64,000 bases of DNA from JAJPXI01 sp051867655 (GCA_051867655.1 JBJDYV010000011.1:1-64000), one strand, 5' to 3'; counted from the stretch's first letter, positions 44,926 through 55,468 are shown. Numbers and translations are program-made. The notes: generated from the letters alone by a model not told the origin.

Positions 44926-45012
44926 ATGAAAAAGACACTCGCAGGATTAAAGATACCAGCAGGATGTTACGAAAAGAAGGGGGATAATGTTACAAAACAA
45001 TTAAATGTATGA
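44926..45012 (+). CDS. Micro-ORF 2: 28-residue peptide
   Basis: Encodes MKKTLAGLKIPAGCYEKK followed by GDNVTKQLNV. AAGGA lies 7 nt upstream. Compared with micro-ORF 1 it retains the MKK...L...KIP..C core and adds a C-terminal tail; in copy 1 the codon after Cys is TAA rather than TAC. It could be a signalling or RiPP-type precursor, a leader peptide, or untranslated. The rest of 44590-45021 has no other gene. Confidence 0.4.
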   Translation: MKKTLAGLKIPAGCYEKKGDNVTKQLNV

Positions 45013-45021
45013 AAAAACCGT

Positions 45022-45477
45022 CTATTCTCCGGAGCGCAGGGAGGAAAAGAACTCCCGCAGGAGGGCGGCGCACTCGTCGCCCAGCAGGCCGCTGCGCAGG
45101 GCGGGCTTGTGATTGAACCGCTCTTCGAACAGGTTGAGCACCGAGCCGCAGGAGCCCGCCTTGTCGTCTTTGGCCCCGTACCACACGCTGGGGATACGGG
45201 AGTTGATGATAGCCCCGGCGCACATGGGGCAGGGCTCCAGGGTCACATACAGAGTGCAGCCGTGCAGCCGCCAGGAGCCCAGAGTATCGCAGGCCTGGCG
45301 GATGGCTTCCACCTCGGCGTGAGCCAGGGCGGAGTGGTCGGCCTCCCGGCGGTTGTGCCCGCGGCCGATGACAGTCCCGTCCGGCCCGGCGATGACGCAG
45401 CCCACCGGCACGTCGCCGGTTGCCAGAGCCAGACGGCCCTCCTCCAGAGCCAGACGCATATAGTCTTCATGGGTCAT
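45022..45477 (-). CDS. tadA: tRNA adenosine-34 deaminase
   Basis: A 151-residue zinc deaminase that makes inosine-34 in tRNA-Arg(ACG). The metal and catalytic residues are visible in HAEVEAI (His, Glu) and PCPMCAGAI (two Cys). Length and the N-terminal YMRLALEEGRLAL match TadA. Convergent with the micro-ORF region. Confidence 0.95.
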   Translation of the reverse strand: MTHEDYMRLALEEGRLALATGDVPVGCVIAGPDGTVIGRGHNRREADHSALAHAEVEAIRQACDTLGSWRLHGCTLYVTLEPCPMCAGAIINSRIPSVWYGAKDDKAGSCGSVLNLFEERFNHKPALRSGLLGDECAALLREFFSSLRSGE

Positions 45478-45544
45478 GGTTGGTTCCTCCTGAGAATAAT
45501 CGAGCGGTTTCTAATATTCTAATCAAATTTGAGGGGAAAGACAA

Positions 45545-48247
45545 TTACGTTTTGCTGCAGTTGCTGCGTAAAAGCGATCCCGCCGAAGCTCGTCCTTCAG
45601 TGAAGGTCGTTTTCTTCTTCCGGCCCAGCGCCCGGCGGAAGGCTTTTTCAATCTCACAGATGACCAGGGGCGCCACGGCCAGAGCCAGAACCACCAGCCA
45701 TTCCACAGGGTCGAGAAAGACCACGCAGAACAGCTTTTGCAGCGGGGGCAGGCAGAGTACGCTCATCTGCATGGCCAGACCCACCAGAAAAGCCTCGTTC
45801 ATGGCCTTGTTGGAAAACACGCCGATGTGGAACAGGGAGCGGTCCTCGCTGCGCACGTCAAAGGCGTGGAACAGCTGGGAGAGGGTCAGGGTGGCAAAGG
45901 CCATGGTGTTGGCGGTGGCGTCGGCCAGGTTGGGGTCGCCCAGCACATACTCCCCCAGCCAGTAGGAGGCCAGGGTCAGGCCGCCCACCATGATGCCCTG
46001 CCAGGCCAGGCGCAGGGAGAAAGCCCTGTTGAACAGGCTTTCGGAAGCGCCCCGGGGCTTGTGCTCCATGACGTCCGACTCCACTGGCTCCATGCCCAGA
46101 GCCAGGGCGGGCAGGGAGTCAGTGACCAGGTTCAGCCATAGAAGCTGCACGGGGATCAGGGGCATCTGGTGGCAGCCCAGCAGGGTGGCGATGAAGATAG
46201 TCAAAATCTCTCCGATGTTGCAGGAGAGCAGGTAGTGAATGGCCTTTTTGATGTTGGCGTAAATGCCCCGACCCTGCTCCACCGCGTGGACGATGGTGGC
46301 GAAATTGTCGTCGGTCAGGATCATGTCGGCGGCGCTTTTCGCCACGTCGGTGCCCGAAATGCCCATGGCGCAGCCGATGTCGGCGGCCTTCAGGGCGGGG
46401 GCGTCGTTGACTCCGTCGCCCGTCATGGCCACCACCTTGCCCCGTTTCTGCCAGGCCTGGACGATGCGCATTTTGTGCTCCGGCGAGACCCGGGCGTAGA
46501 CCGAGAATTTCTCCACCTCCTGCTCCAGCAGTTCCTGGGGCATGAAATCCAGATCCTCCCCGGTGATGGCCAGGTCGCCGTCCCGGAAGATGTCCAGTTC
46601 CCGGGCAATGGCCACGGCGGTCAGCTTGTGGTCGCCCGTGATCATGACCGGGCGAATGCCGGCGGCATAGCACCGCTCCACGGCGTCCTTCACCTCCGGC
46701 CGGGGCGGGTCGATCATGCCCGCCAGGCCTACGAAGGTCAGGTCCCGCTCCAGCACGTCGGAATCCAGCCGGGCGGGGAGGGAGTCCAGATCTCGCCAGG
46801 CCATGCCCAACACCCGCAGCGCCCGGGCAGCCATGGCCTCGTTGGCGGCCAGGACCTTGTGGCGCAGCGCCCCGGTCAGCGGGGTGGGGGAGCTTGTCAG
46901 GATGAACCGGCACCGGTCCAGCAGCACGTCGGGCGCACCCTTGACGCAGAGGCGCCAGCCGCCCCCGGGCCTGGGGTGAATGGTGCTCATCAGCTTGCGC
47001 TCCGAGTCGAAGGGCAGCTCCCCCCGGCGGGGGTGGACGCGCTCCAGCTCGTTCTTGTCCAGTCCCTCGGCCAGGGCGCGGGTCACCAGGGCGGTTTCGG
47101 TGGGATCGCCCGCTGTTTGGGGCGTCCCGTTGCTGTCGTAGGTCAAAACGGCGTCATTGCAAAGGGCACCGATGGTCAGCACGTCCGGGCGGCGGGCGCC
47201 GTCGGCGGTCCACACGTCCACCACCGTCATTTTGTTCTGGGTCAGGGTCCCGGTCTTGTCCGAGCAGATCACGCCCGCGCAGCCCAGGGTCTCCACCGCG
47301 GGCAGCTTTTTCACAATGGCGTTGCGTTTGACCATCCGCTGTACGCCCAGGGCCAGTACGATGGTGACGATAGCGGGCAGACCCTCCGGGATGGCGGCCA
47401 CCGCCAGGGACACGGCGGTCAGGAACATGTCCAACAGGTTTTTTCCCTGGAACAGGCCCACCCCGAAGGTCACCGCGCACACGAACAGGCACACCAGGGA
47501 GAGAATTTTGGAGATCTCCACCATGCGCAGCTGCAGGGGAGTGGACGTGTCGCCGGCGTCCCGGAGCAGACCGGCGATGCGGCCCATTTCGGTGTTCATG
47601 CCGGTGTCGGTCACCACGCAGACGGCCCGCCCGTTGGTGACCACCGTGGCCGAGATGACCATGTTGACCCGGTCGCCCAAGGGGGTGTCAGGAGGCAGAG
47701 TGTCCACCGTCTGCTTGGAGACGGGGGCCGATTCCCCCGTCATGGCCGACTCGTCGGTCTTCAGAGCGGAGCACTCCAAAATGCGGGCGTCGGCGGGCAC
47801 CAGGTCGCCCGCCTCCAGTAAAATAATGTCGCCGGGCACCAGAAGGCCGGTTTCCAGCCGGACCTGTTTTCCCTCCCGGATCACCTTGGCCAGGGGGGCT
47901 GACATGCTCCGCAGGGCCTCCAGCGCCCGTTCCGCGTTGCCCTCCTGGGAGATGGAGATCACGGCGTTGACCACAACGATGACCAGGATGATGACCGTGT
48001 CCACCCAGTCCTCAAAGCCGCTGGCCGCCAGGGACAGGACCGCTGCTGCCAGCAGGACCAGGATCATGGGGTCCTTCAGCTGGGCGAAAAAACGCGCCGC
48101 CAGACTCTGCTTTTTCTGCTGCTCCAGGGCGTTGGGGCCGCACCGCTCCAGCCGCTGCCGGGCCTGGGCCTCCGACAGTCCGGTATCACGGCTTGTCTCC
48201 AATTCCGCCAAAATCGTTCCTGGTGTCTTGCTGTACCACTCGCTCAT
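45545..48247 (-). CDS. P2-type cation-transporting ATPase (Ca2+ or Mn2+)
   Basis: A 900-residue P-type ATPase with the actuator TGESAPVSK, the phosphorylation site DKTGTLTQN, the hinge TGDGVNDAPAL, the M4 motif PEGLP and M6 NLVTDSLPALALG. These are P2A features, usually annotated as calcium pumps. It lies 69 nt downstream of mntP on the same strand, and no terminator is seen between them, so it may be under the Mn riboswitch and export Mn2+ instead. The ion specificity is not decidable from the motifs. Confidence 0.9.
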   Translation of the reverse strand: MSEWYSKTPGTILAELETSRDTGLSEAQARQRLERCGPNALEQQKKQSLAARFFAQLKDPMILVLLAAAVLSLAASGFEDWVDTVIILVIVVVNAVISISQEGNAERALEALRSMSAPLAKVIREGKQVRLETGLLVPGDIILLEAGDLVPADARILECSALKTDESAMTGESAPVSKQTVDTLPPDTPLGDRVNMVISATVVTNGRAVCVVTDTGMNTEMGRIAGLLRDAGDTSTPLQLRMVEISKILSLVCLFVCAVTFGVGLFQGKNLLDMFLTAVSLAVAAIPEGLPAIVTIVLALGVQRMVKRNAIVKKLPAVETLGCAGVICSDKTGTLTQNKMTVVDVWTADGARRPDVLTIGALCNDAVLTYDSNGTPQTAGDPTETALVTRALAEGLDKNELERVHPRRGELPFDSERKLMSTIHPRPGGGWRLCVKGAPDVLLDRCRFILTSSPTPLTGALRHKVLAANEAMAARALRVLGMAWRDLDSLPARLDSDVLERDLTFVGLAGMIDPPRPEVKDAVERCYAAGIRPVMITGDHKLTAVAIARELDIFRDGDLAITGEDLDFMPQELLEQEVEKFSVYARVSPEHKMRIVQAWQKRGKVVAMTGDGVNDAPALKAADIGCAMGISGTDVAKSAADMILTDDNFATIVHAVEQGRGIYANIKKAIHYLLSCNIGEILTIFIATLLGCHQMPLIPVQLLWLNLVTDSLPALALGMEPVESDVMEHKPRGASESLFNRAFSLRLAWQGIMVGGLTLASYWLGEYVLGDPNLADATANTMAFATLTLSQLFHAFDVRSEDRSLFHIGVFSNKAMNEAFLVGLAMQMSVLCLPPLQKLFCVVFLDPVEWLVVLALAVAPLVICEIEKAFRRALGRKKKTTFTEGRASAGSLLRSNCSKT

Positions 48248-48316
48248 AGGTTCCTCGCTCCTTTATCTGCTGCGTGGAACCAATATATGAGCCTGTCCGG
48301 GAAAAAAGAACCGGGA

Positions 48317-48883
48317 TTAAGGAAGGATCCCCAGGTGCTCCAGCAGGATCTTCACACCCATTAAAATGAGAATGACGCCGCCCAGGATCTGGGCCGCCGT
48401 GCGGTAGCGCTGGCCGAACACGGCGCCCAACCGTACGCCCAGGGCAGACAGCAGGAAGGTGATGACCCCAATGAACAGAACCGCGGGGATGATATCGACT
48501 CGCAGGAAGGCGAAGGTAACGCCCACGGCCAGCGCGTCGATGCTGGTGGCCAGAGCCATGGGGAGCATGACCCGCCAGGCGAAGGAGCTGTCCACGCACT
48601 CGCCCTCATCCCCGCCCCGGGCCTCCCGGAGCATATTGATCCCCAGAAAGAGCAGCAGCACGAAGGCGATCCAGTGGTCAAAGCGCTCGATGGCGGCCTG
48701 GAAGCGGCTGCCCAGCAGCCAGCCCAGCAGGGGCATCAGCGCCTGAAACCCGCCGAACCAGAGCCCCGCGCAGAGGGCATGGCGCAGAGAGACCTTCTGC
48801 ACCGACAGGCCCTTGCAGATGGAGACGGCAAAGGCGTCCATGGACAGACCCACCGCGATGATGAACAGTTCCCATAAGCTCAT
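48317..48883 (-). CDS. mntP: Manganese efflux pump MntP
   Basis: A 188-residue six-helix MntP/YebN protein. The repeat motif GLSMDAFAVSICKG near residue 12 and its partner SIDALAVGVTFAF carry the acidic residues used for Mn2+. The start at 48883 is set by AAAGGAG; a longer frame would run into the riboswitch terminator. Controlled by a yybP-ykoY riboswitch, as expected. Confidence 0.94.
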   Translation of the reverse strand: MSLWELFIIAVGLSMDAFAVSICKGLSVQKVSLRHALCAGLWFGGFQALMPLLGWLLGSRFQAAIERFDHWIAFVLLLFLGINMLREARGGDEGECVDSSFAWRVMLPMALATSIDALAVGVTFAFLRVDIIPAVLFIGVITFLLSALGVRLGAVFGQRYRTAAQILGGVILILMGVKILLEHLGILP

Positions 48884-48910
48884 AGTGTGCATCTCCTTTG
48901 ATCGGAACAA

Positions 48911-49052
48911 AAAATGAGACTTATCTGTGTAAACAGATAAGTCTCATCATTTAAAACAAAGCCAGAAGGCCGGGCCTTCAGTATGTTGACTTCGTTACGC
49001 CGCAAAAACACCGACCATCCGTGTGTCCGCAGGCGCCGACTACTCCCTTATT
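48911..49052 (-). promoter_or_regulatory. Mn2+ riboswitch (yybP-ykoY) with terminator
   Basis: In transcript direction: GGGAGTAG near the 5' end, GTCAACATACTG in the L3 receptor region, CTGGC near the end of the aptamer, then a 14-bp terminator (48914-48927 with 48934-48947) followed by TTTTTTG. These are the hallmarks of the Mn2+-sensing family. Mn2+ binding should prevent termination and turn on mntP. Confidence 0.88.
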
Positions 49053-49059
49053 GTTTGAC

Positions 49060-49089
49060 ACTGTACCATGGGAGAGCAGGGTTAGTCAA
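49060..49089 (-). promoter_or_regulatory. Promoter of the Mn riboswitch transcript
   Basis: On the - strand, -35 TTGACT (49084-49089), 18-nt spacer, -10 TACAGT (49060-49065), about 10 nt upstream of the aptamer. Confidence 0.65.
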
Positions 49090-49091
49090 TG

Positions 49092-50303
49092 CTAATTTTC
49101 CGGGGTCTCCGTCGCGGTTTCGATGTCCCCCTCGGCCTCGGCTTCTGCTGCGGCTTCGGCAGCGAAGGCGTTCTGATAGGCCGCGTATTTCTCATAGAAC
49201 AGAGGGACATCCAGGGCCTCATATTCATCGGACAGGACGATGTCGGCCTCATTGGTCCAGGCATCAAGCTGGTCATACAGCAGATCGGCGCGGTACTCCG
49301 CCCGGGCGTCCTCCGTGTCCGGGTCCAGGCGGAGGATGATGTGGTAGCCGTAAGAGGACTCCACCAGACCGCTGATCTGGCCGTACTCCAGAGAGCGGGT
49401 GGCGTCTTCAAATTCGGAGACCATCTCTCCGGCGGTGGTAAAGGTGTAGCCGTCGGGATAATAAATCAGGCCGGAGTCCTCGCTGTACTGGTTCATCAGG
49501 GTATCAAAGTCGGCGAGCAGGTCGCCGCTGGCCTGCAGTTGGGCGAGCAGGGCCTCCGCTGTGGACTTCTTTTCGGCAAGGGCGGCCTCGTCCAGCGGCT
49601 CGTAGGTGGAGGGATCTACGGTCATCAGCAGGATGTGCTTGGCGTACAGGATGTCATTTTCCTCAATGTAGGCGTCCATCTCCTCGGCGGTGGGCCGGTC
49701 GGCGAACAGGCCGTCCCGGAGCTGGGCGTAGTAATAGGAGGCGGCGTTGATGCTGTAGAAGGTATCGTAATCAAATCCCGCCTTGCGCAGCTCGTCCTGG
49801 AAGGCCTCCTCGCCGCCCATCATCATCATGGTCAGGGCCATGTTGCCGTCCAGCTCGTCGATCTGCTCCTGGCTCAGGTCATAGCCCAGTTCCTTGGCCT
49901 TGGCGGCGATCAGGTTGTACTGCACGGCGGCATTCAAAGAGACGGATTTCAGATAGTCGGCCAGCGTGGCGTCGGAATCCATGGTCATGCCGTAGTAGTT
50001 TTCCAGATAGGAGATGTTGGACGTCAGCCAGTACAGGTAAGTGTAAGCCGTCACAGGCGCGCCGTTGACCGTCGCCAGGGCGAAGTCTCCGGGGATGTCG
50101 GAGGTGGCCAGGCACACGTCCTGCACGGAGGTGTCCACCGTAAAGTCCGGGGGAAGGAGGCTGTCGGAGGTGGGCTCGGCGGAATCGGACGGGCTTTCGG
50201 ACGGCGGGGTGGTGTCTTCGGAGCCCTGGTCGGAGCAGGCGGCCAGGGAAAAGACCATCACACCGGCAAGCAGAAGGGAAAGAAGGCGGGTACGAAATTT
50301 CAT
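49092..50303 (-). CDS. prsA: Lipoprotein peptidyl-prolyl isomerase, PrsA/SurA type
   Basis: A 403-residue exported lipoprotein (lipobox LAAC, Cys22) with an N-terminal SurA-like helical domain (about 60-180) and a rotamase (parvulin) region (about 190-350, KHILLMTVDPSTY, YGYHIILR). The rotamase is split by an acidic stretch and may be degenerate. PrsA folds secreted proteins at the membrane. It is the last gene of the glmU-prs-pth-mfd-prsA block. Confidence 0.85.
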   Translation of the reverse strand: MKFRTRLLSLLLAGVMVFSLAACSDQGSEDTTPPSESPSDSAEPTSDSLLPPDFTVDTSVQDVCLATSDIPGDFALATVNGAPVTAYTYLYWLTSNISYLENYYGMTMDSDATLADYLKSVSLNAAVQYNLIAAKAKELGYDLSQEQIDELDGNMALTMMMMGGEEAFQDELRKAGFDYDTFYSINAASYYYAQLRDGLFADRPTAEEMDAYIEENDILYAKHILLMTVDPSTYEPLDEAALAEKKSTAEALLAQLQASGDLLADFDTLMNQYSEDSGLIYYPDGYTFTTAGEMVSEFEDATRSLEYGQISGLVESSYGYHIILRLDPDTEDARAEYRADLLYDQLDAWTNEADIVLSDEYEALDVPLFYEKYAAYQNAFAAEAAAEAEAEGDIETATETPEN

Positions 50304-50327
50304 GATAAGTTCTCCAATCTATGTGTT

Positions 50328-53300
50328 TTATAATGTGCTTGATGTGTTTTCCTTATTCCCGGCGGCAGCGTAGTCGGCGACCAGCCGCTCGCCCGATTTC
50401 AGGACGTCCTCGCCCTTTTTGACCTTCAGGGACAGGTAGGGCTTTTCCCCGGCGGAGAAAAGCAGACGGCCCTTGTACTTGTCGCTGCCGCACAGGCGGG
50501 AGATCCGCTCCAGGTCGAATTCATCCAGGGTGAAGTTCAGGGCCATGCCCTTCTGGGAGATCTCGGAAATACCGCACTGGGCGGCGCGGCCCCGCAGCAG
50601 GGCCACCGAGATCAGATTGTTGACCGGCCGGGGGGGATCGCCGAAGCGGTCGATCAGCTCATCCACCATATCGTCGGCGTCCTCCTCGGTGCGGATCTGG
50701 GCGATGCGGCGGTACAGGTCCATCCGCTGCTCCGGGGAGGGGACATAGCGGTCGGGAATGTGGGCGGACACCGCCAGGTCGGCGGCGCATTCGGTCTGGA
50801 CGGGCGGCTTTTCACCCCGTTCCTCCAGCACGGCCTCCTCCAGCAGCTTCAGGTACATATCGTAGCCCACGCTGACCAGAAAGCCCGACTGCTCCGGGCC
50901 CAGGATGTTGCCCGCGCCGCGGATCTCCAGATCCCGCATGGCGATCTTGAAGCCGGAGCCGAACTCGGCAAATTCCCGGATGGCGGAGAGCCGCTTGGAG
51001 GCCACCTCGGAGAGCACCTTGCCCTTGCGGTAGGTCATGTAGGCATAGGCGCGGCGGCCCGAGCGGCCCACCCGGCCCCGGATCTGGTGGAGCTGGGCCA
51101 GACCCATCTTGTCGGCGTCCTCAATGATCAGGGTGTTGACGTTGCCCAAGTCGATGCCGGTTTCGATGATGGTGGTGCAGACCAGAATGTCCAGCTCGTT
51201 GTCGGTCATCTGCTGCATGACGTCGCTGAGCTCCTCCTGGCTCATCTTGCCGTGGGCGATGCCGATGCGCACGTCCTCGCCCAGCATGCGCTTGATGCGT
51301 CCGGCGGTCTGGGTGATGGTCTCCACCCGGTTGTGCAGGTAGTACACCTGCCCGCCCCGCTCCAGCTCCCGGCGCATGGCGTCGGCCAGCAGGGACCAGT
51401 CGTGCTCCACCACATAGGTCTGCACCGGCTGGCGGCCCTGGGGCGGCTCCTCCAGAGTGGACATGTCCCGGATGCCGCTGAGGGCCATGTTCAACGTGCG
51501 GGGGATGGGGGTGGCCGACAGGGTCAGCACGTCCACCTGCTTGGAGATCTCCTTCAGCCGCTCCTTGTGGGTGACGCCGAAGCGCTGCTCCTCGTCCACC
51601 ACCAGAAGGCCCAGGTCCTTGAAGTGCACGTCTTTCTGCAGCAGCCGGTGGGTGCCGATCAGCAGATCGACCTTGCCATCGGCCACCTTTTGCAGGGCGG
51701 CCTTCATCTGGGTGGCGGTGCGGAAGCGGGAGACCACCTCGATCTCCACGGGGTACTTGGCAAACCGCCGCTTGGCGGTCAGGTAGTGCTGGCGGGCCAG
51801 CACGGTGGTGGGCACCAGAATGGCGGCCTGCTTGCCGTCCAGCACGCATTTCATGATGGCCCGGAAGGCCACCTCGGTCTTGCCGTAGCCCACGTCGCCG
51901 CAGAGCAGCCGGTCCATGGGCTGGGGCCGTTCCATGTCTGCCTTGATCTCGGCAATACAGCGCAGCTGGTCCTCGGTCTCGGCGTACTCGAATTCGTCTT
52001 CAAATTCCTTCATCCACGGGGAGTCGGGGGAGAAGGAGTAGCCCGGCTGGCGCTGGCGCTCGGCGTAGAGCTGGATCAGGCCCTTGGCCAGGTCGGCCAC
52101 CGCCTTTTTGGCACGGGTCTTGGCCTTCTCCCAGTCGGCGCCGCCCAGACGGGAGAGCTTGCGCTCCTGCTCGCCCTCGCCGGAGCCGATGTACTTGCTG
52201 ACCAGGTCCAGCTGGGTGGCGGGCACATACAGGGTGTCCCCCCCGGCGTAGGCGATCTTCACATAGTCCTTTTCCACCCCGTCCACCGGCATCTTCACCA
52301 TGGCCAGGAAGCGGCCGATGCCGTGGTGCTCGTGCACCACCAGGTCGCCGGGGGACAGGTCAGCATAGCTCTGGAGCTTCTGACGGTTGGAAGTGTCCTT
52401 TTTGCGGCTCTTTTTGGCGGGGACGGCCTGGCCCTCGGTCAAAATGGCCACCTTGGCCCCGGCGTACTCCACACCGGCGGACAGGCCACCCACGGCGATG
52501 ACCGCCTTGCCCGGCGCGGGCAGCTCGTGCAGCTGGAAGTCCACGGCGGTCTTGCGCTTCTGCTCCCGCAGCAGGGATTGCAGATTCAGGGCCCGCTGCT
52601 CGCTGCCCACCAGAACCACCACGCCCGTGTCGCTGTTTTCGTAGTGCTCCAGGTCGGCCACGGCGGTCTCCAGGCTGGCGCCGAAGGAGGGCAGCTGTTT
52701 GGCCAGCAGATTCAGCAGGGTGCGGGGCCGGGCGGGGTATTCGGACACGGTGAAGGAGTCCAGAAAGCACACCGGCCAGTCCTCCAGCACACCCATCAGC
52801 TCGTCAAAGGTGCGGGCGTAAATCGCGCCTTTCCCGTCGATGATCTGATTTTCAATGAGGGCTTTCACGTCCTCATTCAATTGCCACAAGTAATTTTTGG
52901 CCCGTTCCGCCACCCGGGGGCTCTCGGAGAACAGGACCACGGCGTCCGGGGGCAGGTAGTCGGCGGCGGTGGCCATTTTCGGATAAACCTTAGGCAGATT
53001 TTTGTCCCCGCCCAGACAGTCCGGGTCGGGGGAAAGGGCGGGCAGCACCTCCCCGGCGGGGAGGATCACGGCCTGCTCCAGGCTCTGGATCCGCCGCTGG
53101 GAGGACACGTCGAACAGGCCCATGGAGTCCACGTCATCTCCCCAGAACTCCACGCGCACGGGTTTTTCGTGGGCGGGGGAGAAGAAATCCAGAATGCCGC
53201 CCCGCAGGGCGAACTGGCCCACGCCCTCCACCTGCTCGCAGCGGGAGTAGCCCGCGGCTGTCAGGCGCTCGGCCAGCTCGTTCAGGTCGTAGGAGCCGTG

Positions 53301-53729
53301 GGCGTCCAAAGTGAAGCGCACGCCGGAGAGGGTTTCCCGGGGAATGGTGCGCTGGAGCAGGGCCTCCACGGTGGCGACCACCAGGTTCGCGCGTCCGTCC
53401 AGCATGGCCTCCATGACGTTCAGCCGCTTGTGCTCCCACTGGCGGGAAATTGCGGCGCTGTCGTGGAAGACAAATTCCCGGGCGGTCAGCAGCAAAGCCT
53501 GCTCGCCGGTGAAGGCAGCCAGGTCGGAGCAGAGACGCTCCCCCTCCCGCTCATCGGCGCACACCAGCACCACCGGACACTCCTGCGCCTGCCGGATGGC
53601 GGCGGCGAAGTGAGCCCGGTGGATGGGGGACAGCCCGGAGACCGCCGCCGGGCAGCCGCCTGAGTCGATGGCCGCCAGAAGCTTTTGAAACTCCGGTATT
53701 TGATTGACAATGGAAGTAAGAAGTTTCAT
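50328..53729 (-). CDS. mfd: Transcription-repair coupling factor
   Basis: An 1133-residue Mfd that dislodges stalled RNA polymerase and recruits UvrA. The UvrB-like N-terminal module, the CarD/RID domain (DLSPGDLVVHEHHGIGRF), Walker A in CGDVGYGKTEVA, the DEEQRFG motif, and the C-terminal TRCF domain (about 1000-1110) are all present. Follows pth by 84 nt on the same strand. Standard. Confidence 0.97.
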   Translation of the reverse strand: MKLLTSIVNQIPEFQKLLAAIDSGGCPAAVSGLSPIHRAHFAAAIRQAQECPVVLVCADEREGERLCSDLAAFTGEQALLLTAREFVFHDSAAISRQWEHKRLNVMEAMLDGRANLVVATVEALLQRTIPRETLSGVRFTLDAHGSYDLNELAERLTAAGYSRCEQVEGVGQFALRGGILDFFSPAHEKPVRVEFWGDDVDSMGLFDVSSQRRIQSLEQAVILPAGEVLPALSPDPDCLGGDKNLPKVYPKMATAADYLPPDAVVLFSESPRVAERAKNYLWQLNEDVKALIENQIIDGKGAIYARTFDELMGVLEDWPVCFLDSFTVSEYPARPRTLLNLLAKQLPSFGASLETAVADLEHYENSDTGVVVLVGSEQRALNLQSLLREQKRKTAVDFQLHELPAPGKAVIAVGGLSAGVEYAGAKVAILTEGQAVPAKKSRKKDTSNRQKLQSYADLSPGDLVVHEHHGIGRFLAMVKMPVDGVEKDYVKIAYAGGDTLYVPATQLDLVSKYIGSGEGEQERKLSRLGGADWEKAKTRAKKAVADLAKGLIQLYAERQRQPGYSFSPDSPWMKEFEDEFEYAETEDQLRCIAEIKADMERPQPMDRLLCGDVGYGKTEVAFRAIMKCVLDGKQAAILVPTTVLARQHYLTAKRRFAKYPVEIEVVSRFRTATQMKAALQKVADGKVDLLIGTHRLLQKDVHFKDLGLLVVDEEQRFGVTHKERLKEISKQVDVLTLSATPIPRTLNMALSGIRDMSTLEEPPQGRQPVQTYVVEHDWSLLADAMRRELERGGQVYYLHNRVETITQTAGRIKRMLGEDVRIGIAHGKMSQEELSDVMQQMTDNELDILVCTTIIETGIDLGNVNTLIIEDADKMGLAQLHQIRGRVGRSGRRAYAYMTYRKGKVLSEVASKRLSAIREFAEFGSGFKIAMRDLEIRGAGNILGPEQSGFLVSVGYDMYLKLLEEAVLEERGEKPPVQTECAADLAVSAHIPDRYVPSPEQRMDLYRRIAQIRTEEDADDMVDELIDRFGDPPRPVNNLISVALLRGRAAQCGISEISQKGMALNFTLDEFDLERISRLCGSDKYKGRLLFSAGEKPYLSLKVKKGEDVLKSGERLVADYAAAGNKENTSSTL

Positions 53730-53813
53730 GATCTGCCTCAGGGATTAGAAAATTTTGGAAGCCATGGGCGCAAAAGCACCCCGGAACGGGGAAAGGAAGG
53801 GGGAGGGCCCTGC

Positions 53814-54401
53814 TTAATTGAACTTTCCCATGGCCTTGTCGGGGCCCTCCTTGATATAATACGCCGCGGCCTGGGCCGCTTTTTGCACCATCTCGTCGAT
53901 GATTTTTTTGTCTTCGGGCGGAAATTTTCCCAGCACCCAGTCGGCCATGTCGTAATCGGGGTGGGGCTTGCCGCCCACGCCGATCTTCACCCGGGGGAAC
54001 TGATCGGTGCCCAGGTGCTGGATGATGCTCTTCAGGCCGTTGTGCCCGCCCGCGCTGCCGCTTTTGCGGATGCGCAGCTTGCCCACGGGCAGGGAGACGT
54101 CGTCGGACAGAACCAGCACCCGCTCAGGGGGGATCTTGTAGAACCGGGCGGCCTCGCCCACGGCCTCGCCGGACAGGTTCATATAGGTGATGGGCTTCAT
54201 CAGCAGCACCTTGGCGCTGCTGACAGTGCAGGTGTTGGTCAAAGCCTTGTATTTCAGCTTCTGAACCGGCACATTTGCGGTCTCGGCCAACTCGTCCAGC
54301 GCGCGAAAGCCCACGTTGTGCCGGGTGTTTTCGTACTTGTCGCCGGGATTGCCCAGGCCCACAATGAGCCAGTCCACGCCGGACGTCTTTTTCAGGAACA
54401 T
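53814..54401 (-). CDS. pth: Peptidyl-tRNA hydrolase
   Basis: A 195-residue Pth that releases peptidyl-tRNA. The catalytic His is in NTRHNVGFRALDEL; GLGNPGDKYE and the SLPVGKLRIRKSGSAGGHNG stretch match the family. Starts after GAGG; a GC-rich hairpin lies 20 nt upstream of the start. Confidence 0.95.
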   Translation of the reverse strand: MFLKKTSGVDWLIVGLGNPGDKYENTRHNVGFRALDELAETANVPVQKLKYKALTNTCTVSSAKVLLMKPITYMNLSGEAVGEAARFYKIPPERVLVLSDDVSLPVGKLRIRKSGSAGGHNGLKSIIQHLGTDQFPRVKIGVGGKPHPDYDMADWVLGKFPPEDKKIIDEMVQKAAQAAAYYIKEGPDKAMGKFN

Positions 54402-54422
54402 AGTTTACCTCACGGAAAAAAG

Positions 54423-54444
54423 GGGGCGGGAAGTTTCCCGCCCC
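54423..54444 (-). terminator. Terminator-like hairpin between prs and pth
   Basis: 10-bp stem GGGGCGGGAA (54423-54432) with 54435-54444, 2-nt loop, and TTTTTT next to it on the - strand, 20 nt before the pth start. With no room for a promoter, it may attenuate pth-mfd expression. Confidence 0.7.
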
Positions 54445-54458
54445 GATTTTATTCTTGC

Positions 54459-55421
<963 letters not shown>

Positions 55422-55468
55422 GGTGCATCCCTCTCTCATTTGTTTGTATTAATTTGGTTTATAACAAT

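Noticed and set aside
50760..53663. 967-codon + strand frame opposite mfd
   Set aside because: Shadow of a strong family member; composition typical of antisense GC-rich DNA.
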